Source of the DNA: a bacterium
GTDB lineage: Bacteria > Cyanobacteriota > Sericytochromatia > S15B-MN24 > VGJW01
DNA length: 33,132 nt
Reading direction: 5' to 3'
Assembly: GCA_021781555.1 (NCBI GenBank)
Contig: JAJXWQ010000003.1
Coordinates: 59,723-92,854, forward strand
Shown: piece after piece, positions 25,683-33,132 of the stretch
Layout: each line of letters opens with the position of its first letter
Numbering within the stretch: position 1 is the first letter of the stretch
The notes under the pieces: generated by a model
The model's input: the letters and a program-made list of their open reading frames with translations, nothing else
Databases searched by the model: none
Told to the model about the DNA's origin: nothing
Translations under genes and position numbers: made by a program

Positions 25683-26171
25683 CTAGGCCTTGTGGATCGC
25701 CGCCAGCTGCTCGCGCCGGGCCTCACCGAGATCCGTGACCAGCGGGTAGACCTGGGGCTTCTGCGCCGCGTGCTCGTGCGTGGGGCCCGCGTAGACCTTG
25801 AGCTTGCGGAAGACGGCACGACCGAGGCGGTTGTGCGGCAGCATGCCCTTGATGGCGTGCTCGATGACACGCTCGGGGTAGCGGTTGAGCCACTCGCGGA
25901 CGGTGGCCTGACGCAGGCCGCCCGGCCAGCCGGTGTGGTGGATGTAGACCTTGTCCTGCATCTTGCGGCCAGTCAGCCGGACCTTGTCCGCGTTGACGAC
26001 GATGACGAAGTCTCCGCAATCGAGGTGCGGCGTGAAGGTGGCCTTGTGCTTGCCGCGAAGCAAGTTAGCCGCGGTGGTGGCGAGACGCCCGAGCGTCTGG
26101 TTCTCGGCGTCGATGAGGAGCCACTGCCGGTTGGCTTCGATCTCCTCAAGCTTTGGCAAATGCGTTTTCAT
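25683..26171 (-). CDS. rplM: 50S ribosomal protein L13 (uL13)
   Basis: 162 residues. Core blocks [28 protein letters not shown] and [26 protein letters not shown] identify L13. ATG 26171 with GAGAGG upstream. The 90-bp gap from truA holds no recognisable terminator, so it is probably co-transcribed. Confidence 0.97.
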   Translation of the reverse strand: MKTHLPKLEEIEANRQWLLIDAENQTLGRLATTAANLLRGKHKATFTPHLDCGDFVIVVNADKVRLTGRKMQDKVYIHHTGWPGGLRQATVREWLNRYPERVIEHAIKGMLPHNRLGRAVFRKLKVYAGPTHEHAAQKPQVYPLVTDLGEARREQLAAIHKA

Positions 26172-26261
26172 CGGTAGACCTCTCGCGGATGGTGCCGTCG
26201 GACGGGTGCGTGCCCTCCGCTAGCCGCTCTAGGTACGGCATCGCGGGGCCCGTGCTGGGGG

Positions 26262-27074
26262 TTATCCGCTGGTGGCCCAGCTCCAGGGAGCCGGGTAAGT
26301 GACATCCGTCAAAATAAGACCATGGGCTGGCGCGGTGGGCGCCACGGGATGGGAGCCACCGGGCTCCTCGAGGAACCGCCGGAAATCTGCCGGGGAGAGC
26401 ACGCCCCGGCCGACCGCCAGAGCGGCTCCGACCAATCGTCTGACCATGTGGTAGAGGAAGCTGATCGCCGTGATGGAGAGCAGCCGCTCGTCCCCCCGGC
26501 GCTCCACGTCCGCCGCCGTTACGGTGACGATCGTGCTGCGCTCGGAGCTCCCGGTCGAGCAGAAGGATGCGAAATCGTGAGTGCCGACCAGGCCCTTCCA
26601 CGCGTGGACCATCGACCCCTCGGCGGGGAGAGCGTCCACCCGATGGAAGGTACGCCGACGCATGGGGCACCGGGCCCCCTGCACCAGTACCTGGTAGCGA
26701 TACGAGCGACTAAGGGCCTGGCGCCGGGGATCGAACTCCGGCGCTACCGCCCGGGCCCGAAGAACCGAGACGTCTGCGGGCAAGACCGCGCCGAGGGCCT
26801 TGACCCACTGCGCGGCCGGCCAGTCGCGAAGCGTGGAGAATGTGACGACCTGGCCCATGGCATGGACCCCAGCGTCGGTGCGGCCGGCCGATCGCAGCCG
26901 GATCGCATCGGAATCCTCCCCGGTCACTCGGCAGATCGCAGTCTCGAGCTCGCCTTGCACGGTGCGGGCCTGAACCTGCCGCTGAGAGCCAGCGAAGTCC
27001 GTGCCATCGTAGGAAACCAAGAGGGCGATGGATCGCCGATCCTGGCGATCCATCCCCGCGAGCTGTCCTGACAC
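26262..27074 (-). CDS. truA: tRNA pseudouridine synthase A
   Basis: Converts U38-U40 of the tRNA anticodon arm to pseudouridine. 270 residues. Catalytic Asp67 in RSAGRTDAGVHA and the C-terminal ISFLYHMVRRLVGA block are present. The usual GWQ after YDGTxFxG is GSQ here (YDGTDFAGSQRQ), a mild departure. GTG 27074 gives the longest form; ATG 27053 (MDRQDRRSIALL) is a good alternative because homology begins about residue 15. It lies between rplQ and rplM as in Cyanobacteria and Firmicutes. Confidence 0.93.
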   Translation of the reverse strand: MSGQLAGMDRQDRRSIALLVSYDGTDFAGSQRQVQARTVQGELETAICRVTGEDSDAIRLRSAGRTDAGVHAMGQVVTFSTLRDWPAAQWVKALGAVLPADVSVLRARAVAPEFDPRRQALSRSYRYQVLVQGARCPMRRRTFHRVDALPAEGSMVHAWKGLVGTHDFASFCSTGSSERSTIVTVTAADVERRGDERLLSITAISFLYHMVRRLVGAALAVGRGVLSPADFRRFLEEPGGSHPVAPTAPAHGLILTDVTYPAPWSWATSG

Positions 27075-27089
27075 CGTGCGGTCCGCTGG

Positions 27090-27440
27090 CTAGACCAGCT
27101 GCAAGATGGCCATCGGAGCGCCGTCCCCGCGACGGGGCACGGCCTTGATGACACGGGTGTAGCCGCCGTTGCGCTCCTTGTAGCGATCGACGATCTCGGT
27201 GAACAGGGCCTGACAGACCTCGGTGTCGAAGATCCAGGCCTCGGCCTGCCGCCGAGCGTGCAGGTCGCCGCGCTTGGCCAGCGAGACCATGTGGTCACAC
27301 TCGCACTGCACGGCCTTGGCCCGCGCCTCGGTCGTCTCGATCTGGCCGTAGCGGAACAGCTCGGTCGTCAGGCTGCGCAGGAGCGCCTTGCGCTGATCGG
27401 CCGGCTTGGCCAGGAGGTGCCGCTTCTCTTGATGCCGCAT
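27090..27440 (-). CDS. rplQ: 50S ribosomal protein L17 (bL17)
   Basis: 116 residues. MRHQEKRHLLAKPADQRKALLRSLTTELFRYGQIETTEARAKAV is the standard N-terminus. Strong GGAGG site six bases before ATG 27440; that site overlaps the last codons of rpoA, whose TAA ends one base before the ATG. The frame is open upstream inside rpoA but that part is not coding. Confidence 0.97.
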   Translation of the reverse strand: MRHQEKRHLLAKPADQRKALLRSLTTELFRYGQIETTEARAKAVQCECDHMVSLAKRGDLHARRQAEAWIFDTEVCQALFTEIVDRYKERNGGYTRVIKAVPRRGDGAPMAILQLV

Positions 27441-27441
27441 C

Positions 27442-28425
27442 TTATTCCTCCCACTTTCCGGCGTACTCGGTCGACTCGCCGGGCTCGCCCGCGGCCATCG
27501 TGAAGCCATAGGCGCGCAGGCGCTCGATGACTTCTTCGGCCGACTTCTTGCCAAAGTTCTTGATATCCATGAGCTCGCGCTCGGTCTTCTTGAGCAGGTC
27601 GCCCACCGTGTAGATGTTGGCCCGCTTGAGGCAGTTGTATGCGCGGACCGACAGCTCCAGCTCCTCGATCGACATGTCGGTGGGTTGCGGCCGGCCGACT
27701 TCCTCCCGGACAGCCCTCGAGCCACCGCCGATGGCCTCGCGAGCCAGGTCGGCGAAGAAGTCGAAGTGCTTGATCAGGGTATCGGCGGCGCGGCTGATCG
27801 CCTCGGTGGGATCCGTCGCGCCGTTGGTCCACATCTCGAGGATCAGGCGGTCGAAGTCGGTCATCTGGCCGACCCGGGTGTCCTCGACGGTGTAGTTGAC
27901 CTTGCGGATCGGCATGAAGATCGAGTCGATCGGAATCACGCCGACGGCCTGGTGCGGCTTGCTGTTGGCCTCTGCGGTGCGGAAGCCCTTGCCCTTCTCG
28001 ATCTGCAGCTCCACCTCGAGAGAGGAGCCCGCGTCGAGGGTGGCGATCGGCCAGTCGGCGTTGATGACCTCGACGTCGGCATCCGCGACGATATCGCCGG
28101 CGCGAACCACGCCCTCCTTGTGGACCGAGATGTGGGCAGTCTTGAGGTCGCCGGCGACCAGCTTCACGACGACGCCCTTGAGGTTGAGGATGACGTCAAC
28201 GACGTCCTCGACCACGCCCGGGATGGTGGTGAACTCGTGCGGCACTCCCTCGATGCGGATGGCCGTGATGGCCGCCCCCTCGATGTCGGAGAGGAGGACC
28301 CGCCGCAGCGCGTTACCCAGCGTCGTCCCGTATCCGCGCTCAAGCGGCTCCGCGACGAACTTGCTGTACGTCAGACCTTCTTCCGTCTTGTGGGTCTCGA
28401 CGCACTCAATTTTCGGCTTATCCAT
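27442..28425 (-). CDS. rpoA: RNA polymerase alpha subunit
   Basis: 327 residues. N-terminal assembly domain (LERGYGTTLGNALRRVLLSDIEGAAI) and C-terminal domain that contacts UP elements and activators (LELSVRAYNCLKRANIYTVGDLL, KNFGKKSAEEVIERLRAYGF). ATG 28425 (MDKPKIECVETHK). The in-frame sequence upstream belongs to a hairpin repeat and should not be taken as coding. The ribosome site is weak, and a 77-bp gap with a hairpin separates it from rpsD. Confidence 0.97.
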   Translation of the reverse strand: MDKPKIECVETHKTEEGLTYSKFVAEPLERGYGTTLGNALRRVLLSDIEGAAITAIRIEGVPHEFTTIPGVVEDVVDVILNLKGVVVKLVAGDLKTAHISVHKEGVVRAGDIVADADVEVINADWPIATLDAGSSLEVELQIEKGKGFRTAEANSKPHQAVGVIPIDSIFMPIRKVNYTVEDTRVGQMTDFDRLILEMWTNGATDPTEAISRAADTLIKHFDFFADLAREAIGGGSRAVREEVGRPQPTDMSIEELELSVRAYNCLKRANIYTVGDLLKKTERELMDIKNFGKKSAEEVIERLRAYGFTMAAGEPGESTEYAGKWEE

Positions 28426-28452
28426 ACTAAGGTTTGCTCTCTTCTCCTGTGA

Positions 28453-28495
28453 CGACCGCCCCTGCGCGGTCGCAATGCTGCGCAACCGGCGGTCG
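28453..28495 (-). repeat. Dispersed hairpin repeat, copy F with replaced outer stem
   Basis: Core at 28462-28488 with only three bases changed in the middle. The outer arms are CGACCGCC (28453-28460) and GGCGGTCG (28488-28495), a perfect 8-bp stem unlike the ACGGGTCCC stem of the other copies. It sits in the rpsD-rpoA gap inside the ribosomal operon. Confidence 0.75.
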
Positions 28496-28502
28496 ATGGC
28501 CC

Positions 28503-29135
28503 CTACCGCGAGTAGTACTCGACGATCAGCTGTTCCTTGATGGGAGAGTCGATCTCCTCCCGGGTCGGCACGGAAAGAACCTTGCCCACGAGTTGTTCGT
28601 GGTCGGCGGTCAGCCAGTTGGGAACGCGGGCCGCGGTGCCGGCTGCGACGATGTTCTTGACGAAGTCCTTGGAACCCTCTGCGACGGTGACGACGTCCCC
28701 CGTGCGCACGCGGAAGCTCGGGATGTCGACCCGGCGCTTGATGCCGTTGCGCTCGAGCTGGAAGTGGCCATGCTTGACCATCTGGCGGGCCTGCGGACGA
28801 CTGGCGGCGAATCCGAGGCGCACCACGACGTTGTCGAGGCGTCCCTCGAGGATCTGCAGCAAGGCCTCGCCGGTGACGCCTACCTTGCGGGTGGCAACCT
28901 CGTAGTACCCGGAAAACTGGCGCTCGCCGATGCCGTAGAAGCGGCGGGCCTTCTGCTTCTCCCGAAGACGGATGCCGTACTCGGTCGGCTTCACGCGGGC
29001 CTGGCCGTGCTGACCGGGGCGGTAGTTACGGCGCACGATTCCGCACTTGTTGGAATTGCAGCGCTCGCCCTTGAGGAAGAGCTTGATGCCTTCGGCGCGG
29101 CAAAGGCGGCAGACTGGATCGGTATAACGGGCCAT
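28503..29135 (-). CDS. rpsD: 30S ribosomal protein S4 (uS4)
   Basis: 210 residues. [15 protein letters not shown] with a four-cysteine zinc motif (C9, C12, C26, C31: the zinc-containing S4 form) and the S4 RNA-binding domain ([30 protein letters not shown]). S4 is the primary 30S assembly protein and the alpha-operon repressor in E. coli. It lies between rpsK and rpoA, 11 bases after rpsK. Confidence 0.97.
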   Translation of the reverse strand: MARYTDPVCRLCRAEGIKLFLKGERCNSNKCGIVRRNYRPGQHGQARVKPTEYGIRLREKQKARRFYGIGERQFSGYYEVATRKVGVTGEALLQILEGRLDNVVVRLGFAASRPQARQMVKHGHFQLERNGIKRRVDIPSFRVRTGDVVTVAEGSKDFVKNIVAAGTAARVPNWLTADHEQLVGKVLSVPTREEIDSPIKEQLIVEYYSR

Positions 29136-29146
29136 GATCGCCTCCT

Positions 29147-29536
29147 TTAGACGCGGCGCCGCTTGGGCGGACGGCAGCCGTTGTGCGGAATGGGGGTGAC
29201 GTCCTTGATCAGGCTGATCTCGAGGCCGGCGGCCTGGAGAGCCCGGATGGCAGTCTCACGACCCGCACCCGGGCCGTTGACCAGGACCTCGACCGAGCGC
29301 ATCCCGTGCTCCATGGCCTTCTGGGCGCAATGCTCGGCGGCCTGCTGGGCAGCGAAGGGCGTTCCCTTCTTGGCGCCCTTGAACCCGGCCGTCCCGGCCG
29401 AACCCCAGGAAATCACGTTCCCGACGGGATCCGCGATGGAGACGATCGTATTGTTGAAGGTCGACTGGATGTGGACGACACCCTGGTGGATGTTCTTCCG
29501 CTCCCGCCGACGCGGTTTTGCGGCTGGCTTTGCCAA
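29147..29536 (-). CDS. rpsK: 30S ribosomal protein S11 (uS11)
   Basis: 129 residues. Typical blocks [37 protein letters not shown], and the C-terminal [17 protein letters not shown] 115-bp gap separates it from rpsM; the gap contains small stems such as CCCGC/GCGGG but no clear terminator. Confidence 0.97.
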   Translation of the reverse strand: MAKPAAKPRRRERKNIHQGVVHIQSTFNNTIVSIADPVGNVISWGSAGTAGFKGAKKGTPFAAQQAAEHCAQKAMEHGMRSVEVLVNGPGAGRETAIRALQAAGLEISLIKDVTPIPHNGCRPPKRRRV

Positions 29537-29651
29537 AGTAGCTCACTCCTGGATCGGAACTGCCCGACTCTATCAAGACCTTCATCCCGGGTAGGCAGCA
29601 GCCCGGTTTACGGTCGGGGTCACCCGCTCCTGCGGGCTCGCGAGGAAGACT

Positions 29652-30023
29652 CTACGCCTTCTTCTTACCGGCAACGGTCTTTTTGGCTCCGCGCCGGGTG
29701 CGGGCGTTGGTCTTGGTCCGCTGGCCGCGTGAAGGCAGACCCCGGCGGTGCCGGATGCCCCGGTAGCTCCCGATCTCGATCAGGCGCTTGATGTTCAAGC
29801 TGACCGAGCGACGGAGATCGCCCTCCACCTGGTGGTTGCGGTCGATCTCCTCACGGAGCTTGGCAACCTCGGTCTCGGTCAGATCCTTGACGCGGGTATC
29901 CGGGTTGACGCCCGTCCGCTCGAGGATGTGTTTGGAGGTGGTCAGACCTATTCCGAAGATGTAGGTCAGGCCGATCTCCACCCGCTTTTCGCGGGGAAGG
30001 TCGACACCGGCAATACGTGCCAT
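29652..30023 (-). CDS. rpsM: 30S ribosomal protein S13 (uS13)
   Basis: 123 residues. [26 protein letters not shown] start and the [27 protein letters not shown] segment are diagnostic; the basic Lys-rich tail contacts P-site tRNA. Confidence 0.97.
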   Translation of the reverse strand: MARIAGVDLPREKRVEIGLTYIFGIGLTTSKHILERTGVNPDTRVKDLTETEVAKLREEIDRNHQVEGDLRRSVSLNIKRLIEIGSYRGIRHRRGLPSRGQRTKTNARTRRGAKKTVAGKKKA

Positions 30024-30049
30024 AGAAGTGGTTTCTCCTGTTTCTCAGC

Positions 30050-30163
30050 TCAGCCTTGCCGCTGCTTGTGCTTGGGGTTCTCGCAGATGACCATCACCTT
30101 GCGATGGCGCTTGATTACCTTGCACTTGTCGCAGATGGCCTTGACGGAAGCACGGACTTTCAT
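30050..30163 (-). CDS. rpmJ: 50S ribosomal protein L36 (bL36)
   Basis: 37 residues, translated by hand from the minus strand: starts [15 protein letters not shown] and ends [10 protein letters not shown]. Zinc ligands C-x2-C, then C and H, mark the zinc-binding form. It lies between infA and rpsM, its usual place. Confidence 0.97.
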   Translation of the reverse strand: MKVRASVKAICDKCKVIKRHRKVMVICENPKHKQRQG

Positions 30164-30176
30164 AATTCCTCCGGTC

Positions 30177-30395
30177 TTACCTCATTCGGTAGGTGATTCG
30201 ACCCCGGGTGAGGTCGTAGGGTGAAAGTTCTACCTTGACGCGGTCCCCGGGAAGGATCTTGATGAAATGTTTGCGGATCTTGCCCGAGATATGCGCCAGG
30301 ACCTGGTGCCCGTTCTCGAGCTCGACCTTGAACATGGCGTTGGGAAGGCTCTCTCGGATGACGCCTTCGACTTCGATGGTGTCGGTCTTGCCCAT
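30177..30395 (-). CDS. infA: Translation initiation factor IF-1
   Basis: 72 residues, a single S1/OB fold: [56 protein letters not shown]. Standard length. Starts two bases after the map stop. Confidence 0.97.
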   Translation of the reverse strand: MGKTDTIEVEGVIRESLPNAMFKVELENGHQVLAHISGKIRKHFIKILPGDRVKVELSPYDLTRGRITYRMR

Positions 30396-30397
30396 AG

Positions 30398-31306
30398 CTA
30401 GAAGACGTTCCCGGTAGGACGCGTTTCAACCCGCGGGCGCGAGTCGTTCTGGGGGGGGGCGAGGGTGGCGACGATCTCGCCTTCGGACTCGGGCTGGAAC
30501 ACTGCCGGATTGACGCCGACACCCCGGATCTCCGAGTAATCGCGGCCCTCCTCCCACGTGAGGACCTCGGGACGATCCCCGAGCAGGACCGTGTGTTCGA
30601 AGTGGCAGGACAGACGCCTGTCGGTGGTGACGACCGTCCAGTGATCGTCCAGGGTGCGGGTGGCGAAGGTCCCCTGGTTGATCATGGGCTCGATGGCGAT
30701 CGCCATGCCCGCGACGAAGGCAGGTCCATCTCCCCGGACGCCGAAGTTGGGGACCTGTGGCGGCAAATGCAAGGAATCGCCGATGCCATGACCCACAAAA
30801 TCACGAACCACCGAAAATCCATGGCCCTCGGAGTGCCGCTGGACGGCGTCGCCGACGTCGCCCACGTGAGCACCGGGACGCGCCTGGGCGATCCCCAGCC
30901 AGAGGGATTCCTCGGTCACCTTGAGCAGCTCGGCCGCAGCCGCGTCGACCGGGCCGATGGGCACGGTGATGGCCGCATCGCCGTAAATGCCTTCGACGAT
31001 CGCCCCGAGGTCCAGCCCCAGGATGTCGCCCTCCTGCAGCCGGCGCCGGTTTGGAATCCCGTGGACGACTTTCTCGTTCTCGGAGGCGCAGATCGTGTGC
31101 TTGTAACCGTAGATACCCTTGAAGGCAGGCTTGCCGCCCTGGGCAAGGATGAAGGCCTCCGCCGCCTCGTCGAGTTCACGGGTATTGACGCCCGGCTGAG
31201 CCAGCTTGCGCAGGTAGCCCAGGAGCCGGCCCACGATCCGACAGGCCTCCCGCATCGCCAGCTGTTCGCCGGGCGAAAGGACCATGAAGCCTTGCGCCGT
31301 CTTCAT
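30398..31306 (-). CDS. map: Methionine aminopeptidase, type I
   Basis: Removes the initiator methionine co-translationally. 302 residues. Metal ligands in [16 protein letters not shown] (two Asp), GHGIG (His), AIEPM (Glu) and CHFEHTVL (Glu). The core ends near residue 250, leaving a tail of about 45-50 residues beyond the usual end, Pro-rich and probably disordered, encoded across a run of nine G on the plus strand (C in the coding sense, near 30451-30459). Its ATG overlaps the adk stop (ATGA at 31303-31306), and the stop lies two bases before infA. Confidence 0.95.
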   Translation of the reverse strand: MKTAQGFMVLSPGEQLAMREACRIVGRLLGYLRKLAQPGVNTRELDEAAEAFILAQGGKPAFKGIYGYKHTICASENEKVVHGIPNRRRLQEGDILGLDLGAIVEGIYGDAAITVPIGPVDAAAAELLKVTEESLWLGIAQARPGAHVGDVGDAVQRHSEGHGFSVVRDFVGHGIGDSLHLPPQVPNFGVRGDGPAFVAGMAIAIEPMINQGTFATRTLDDHWTVVTTDRRLSCHFEHTVLLGDRPEVLTWEEGRDYSEIRGVGVNPAVFQPESEGEIVATLAPPQNDSRPRVETRPTGNVF

Positions 31307-32001
31307 GCAGAACCCTGCGACGCCCTGTGGGCGACGACGCTCGAGGGGGCCGGACGGTGGGAATCGAGGGCCTCCACCAATGCCTGCTGCACCGCCTCGA
31401 TCGGACGGGTCCCGTCGATCTCGCGGAGCTCACCACGCTTGCGATAGTACTCCGCAAGCGGCGCCGTCTGCCGCTCGTAGAGCTCCAGACGGTGGTTGAT
31501 GGCCGCCGGGGTATCGTCGGCACGGTGAATCAGTTCGACGCCGTCGTGGTCACAGATCCCCGGGGCCTTGGGGGGGTGGGTCACGAGATTGTAGTTGGCG
31601 CCGCACCGGGGACACGTGCGCCGACCGGAAAGGCGGGCCATGAGGACATCCCTCGGCGCCTTGAACAGCACTGCCGCGTTGAGCCGGGTGTTGAGATGAG
31701 CCAGCGTGCCCTCGAGGCCTTCGGCCTGCGCGGTAGTGCGCGGAAAGCCGTCGAGGATGAAGCCAGCCTGGGCGTCCGACTCGGACAGCCGGTTCCGGAT
31801 GAGCGCGAGCATGACATCGTCCGACACGAGGTCCCCGCGCTTCATCAAAGCGCCAGCCTTCTTGCCGATCTCGGTCTCGCGCTTGACCTCGGATCGCAGC
31901 ATCTCACCAGTGGAGAGCGCAGGAATACCGAAGCGGGCGCCCAGGAGAGCCGCCTGGGTGCCCTTGCCGACGCCTTGAGGGCCCAAAAAAATTACGCGCA
32001 T
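31303..32001 (-). CDS. adk: Adenylate kinase
   Basis: ATP + AMP = 2 ADP. 232 residues. P-loop GPQGVGKGTQ (7-16), AMP-site STGEMLR, ILDGFPRT, and a long LID with a zinc site of the three-Cys/one-Asp kind (CPRC, then CDHD). The C-terminal tail (about 15 residues, Ser/Ala-rich) is slightly long. The stop overlaps the map start. Confidence 0.97.
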   Translation of the reverse strand: MRVIFLGPQGVGKGTQAALLGARFGIPALSTGEMLRSEVKRETEIGKKAGALMKRGDLVSDDVMLALIRNRLSESDAQAGFILDGFPRTTAQAEGLEGTLAHLNTRLNAAVLFKAPRDVLMARLSGRRTCPRCGANYNLVTHPPKAPGICDHDGVELIHRADDTPAAINHRLELYERQTAPLAEYYRKRGELREIDGTRPIEAVQQALVEALDSHRPAPSSVVAHRASQGSA

Positions 32002-32014
32002 AATGAGCCCTTCA

Positions 32015-33132
32015 TTATTTCATAAAGCCTTCGTACTGTCGAGCAAGCATATGCGTCTGGAGCTGGTTATAGAGGTCGATCGCGACACCCACGATGATGA
32101 GCAGGGCGGTCGAACCCAGCCCCTGGAAGCTGGTGATGCCGGTTGCCCCCTCCACGATGTTGGGCAAGAGGGCGACCATGCCCAGGAATATCGCGCCGAT
32201 GAAGGTGATGCGGTTGATGAGGCGCTCGAGGTACTCGGCGGTCGGCCGGCCGGGCTTGTAGCCAGGAATGAAGTTGCCGTACTTCTTGAGGTTGTCGGCG
32301 AGTTCGGCCGGGTTGAGAACCAGACTCGAGTAGAAATAAGTGAAGAAGATGATGAGCGCGAAATAGATGGCGTCGTAGAGCCAACCCGAAGCCGTCAGCG
32401 ACATCGTCATCTCGGTCAGCGCGTAGATCGCCGCGTGCCGGAGATCCGCCAGCGAGTGCCAGTGCAGGATGTTCCAGTCCACGGGCACGAGCTTGGCCTG
32501 GTGCCCGCCGCCCAGCATCGACGACAGCGTGATCGGGAAGAGCATCAAGGAGACGGCAAAGATGATGGGCATGACACCGCCCATGTTGACCTTGAAGGGG
32601 ATGTAGCTCATCCGGCCGCCGCCGAAGGCGTTGCCTCCGGCCTGGCGCTTGGCCGCCTGCACGGGCACGCGCCGCTCACCTTCCTGCACGACCACGATCG
32701 CCACCAGGATGGCCATGAAGGCCGCCAGCAGGATGGCCACGGCGATCCAGTTGTAGCTACCCGCCTCGACGCCCTCTTTGGTGAGGTTGAAGTAGCTCGG
32801 CAGGCGGGACAGGATGTTGATCATGATCAACAGCGATGCGCCGTTGCCGATGCCGTTCTCGGTGATGAGCTCACCGAGCCACATCACGAGGACGCTACCC
32901 GCGACCAGCGTCACCGTCGTCGTGGCAAAGAACATGATCGGGAAGCCACCGTGGCCGCTCTGATGCCCGAGCACGATATTGGAGGCCCACAGCCAGTCCG
33001 TGATGGCGACGCCCTGGATCCCCGCCAGGGCGATCGTCAGGTAGCGCGTCCATTGCTGGATCTTCTGGCGCCCGGCCTCGCCGCCTTCCTTCTGCAGTTC
33101 TTCCAGCTTGGGGATGACCGAGGTCATCAGCT
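32015..33132 (-). CDS. secY: Protein translocase subunit SecY (N-terminus outside window)
   Basis: The central channel of the Sec translocon in the inner membrane. At least 371 of about 430-440 residues are visible; the frame stays open to the window edge, so the roughly 60-70 missing N-terminal residues (first membrane segment and plug region) lie outside. ATG 33127 is internal, not the start. Recognised by GELITENGIGNGASLLIMI, VQEGERRVPVQ, GVMPIIFA and NPAELADNLKKYGNFIPGYKPGRPT. It starts 13 bases before adk on the same transcript. Confidence 0.95.
   Translation of the reverse strand, partial: LMTSVIPKLEELQKEGGEAGRQKIQQWTRYLTIALAGIQGVAITDWLWASNIVLGHQSGHGGFPIMFFATTTVTLVAGSVLVMWLGELITENGIGNGASLLIMINILSRLPSYFNLTKEGVEAGSYNWIAVAILLAAFMAILVAIVVVQEGERRVPVQAAKRQAGGNAFGGGRMSYIPFKVNMGGVMPIIFAVSLMLFPITLSSMLGGGHQAKLVPVDWNILHWHSLADLRHAAIYALTEMTMSLTASGWLYDAIYFALIIFFTYFYSSLVLNPAELADNLKKYGNFIPGYKPGRPTAEYLERLINRITFIGAIFLGMVALLPNIVEGATGITSFQGLGSTALLIIVGVAIDLYNQLQTHMLARQYEGFMK

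Noticed and set aside
28426-28485. Longer rpoA start reading through the rpsD-rpoA gap
   Set aside because: The added residues are encoded by repeat copy F, and RpoA proteins begin at the MDKPKIE-type position.

Overview
This is a GC-rich bacterial chromosomal segment. It has 31 protein genes, two of them cut by the window edges, and no rRNA, tRNA, CRISPR array or insertion sequence that I could recognise. The right third is a minus-strand ribosomal cluster in the order secY-adk-map-infA-rpmJ-rpsM-rpsK-rpsD-rpoA-rplQ-truA-rplM-rpsI. The truA-rplM-rpsI tail after rplQ is shared by Cyanobacteria and Firmicutes, and a DOMON-like protein of a kind I associate with cyanobacteria is also present. 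No photosynthesis gene is visible. A non-photosynthetic lineage near Cyanobacteriota (for example Sericytochromatia/Tanganyikabacteria) would fit, but this is a low-confidence inference.

Layout. 1-2189: 3' part of a class II UvrA-like ABC ATPase. 2305-4826: a promoter with a nested dyad operator, then an ArsR-HTH/methyltransferase fusion regulator translationally coupled to S-adenosylhomocysteinase (a SahR-like unit). 4897-8339: two overlapping ABC-F ATPases, the second Uup-like. 8424-11277 (minus): a coupled operon of an APH/NahK-like kinase, a DOMON-like protein and a DUF362 protein with two 4Fe-4S motifs. 11397-13379 (minus): a TPR/TRAFs-binding, SLOG-like and class III cyclase fusion with altered substrate-pocket residues. 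13530-17096: a three-gene phosphorelay (PAS-HK-REC-REC, a lone REC, REC-HK). 17201-18785: an M42 aminopeptidase and a DUF5069 protein. 19195-20217 (minus): an Irr-like, cysteine-free Fur-family regulator and a peroxiredoxin with similar inverted repeats before both genes. 20438-20740: a small SEC-C protein. 20910-23638 (minus): a polytopic, histidine-rich membrane protein and a THUMP RNA methyltransferase. 23980-25185: RmuC. 25246-33132 (minus): the ribosomal cluster.

The most striking non-coding signal is a dispersed hairpin repeat of about 60-105 bp. Full or partial copies lie at all four convergent gene junctions and at four tandem junctions. None was seen in the three clearly divergent promoter regions. 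The central core (CTGCGCGGTCGC, three variable bases, GCTGCGCAACCG) is kept, while the outer stem is replaced by a different but still complementary stem in the rpsD-rpoA copy. Several genes also have a TANNNT-like element 6-7 bases before a start codon with little or no Shine-Dalgarno sequence, which suggests leaderless transcription.
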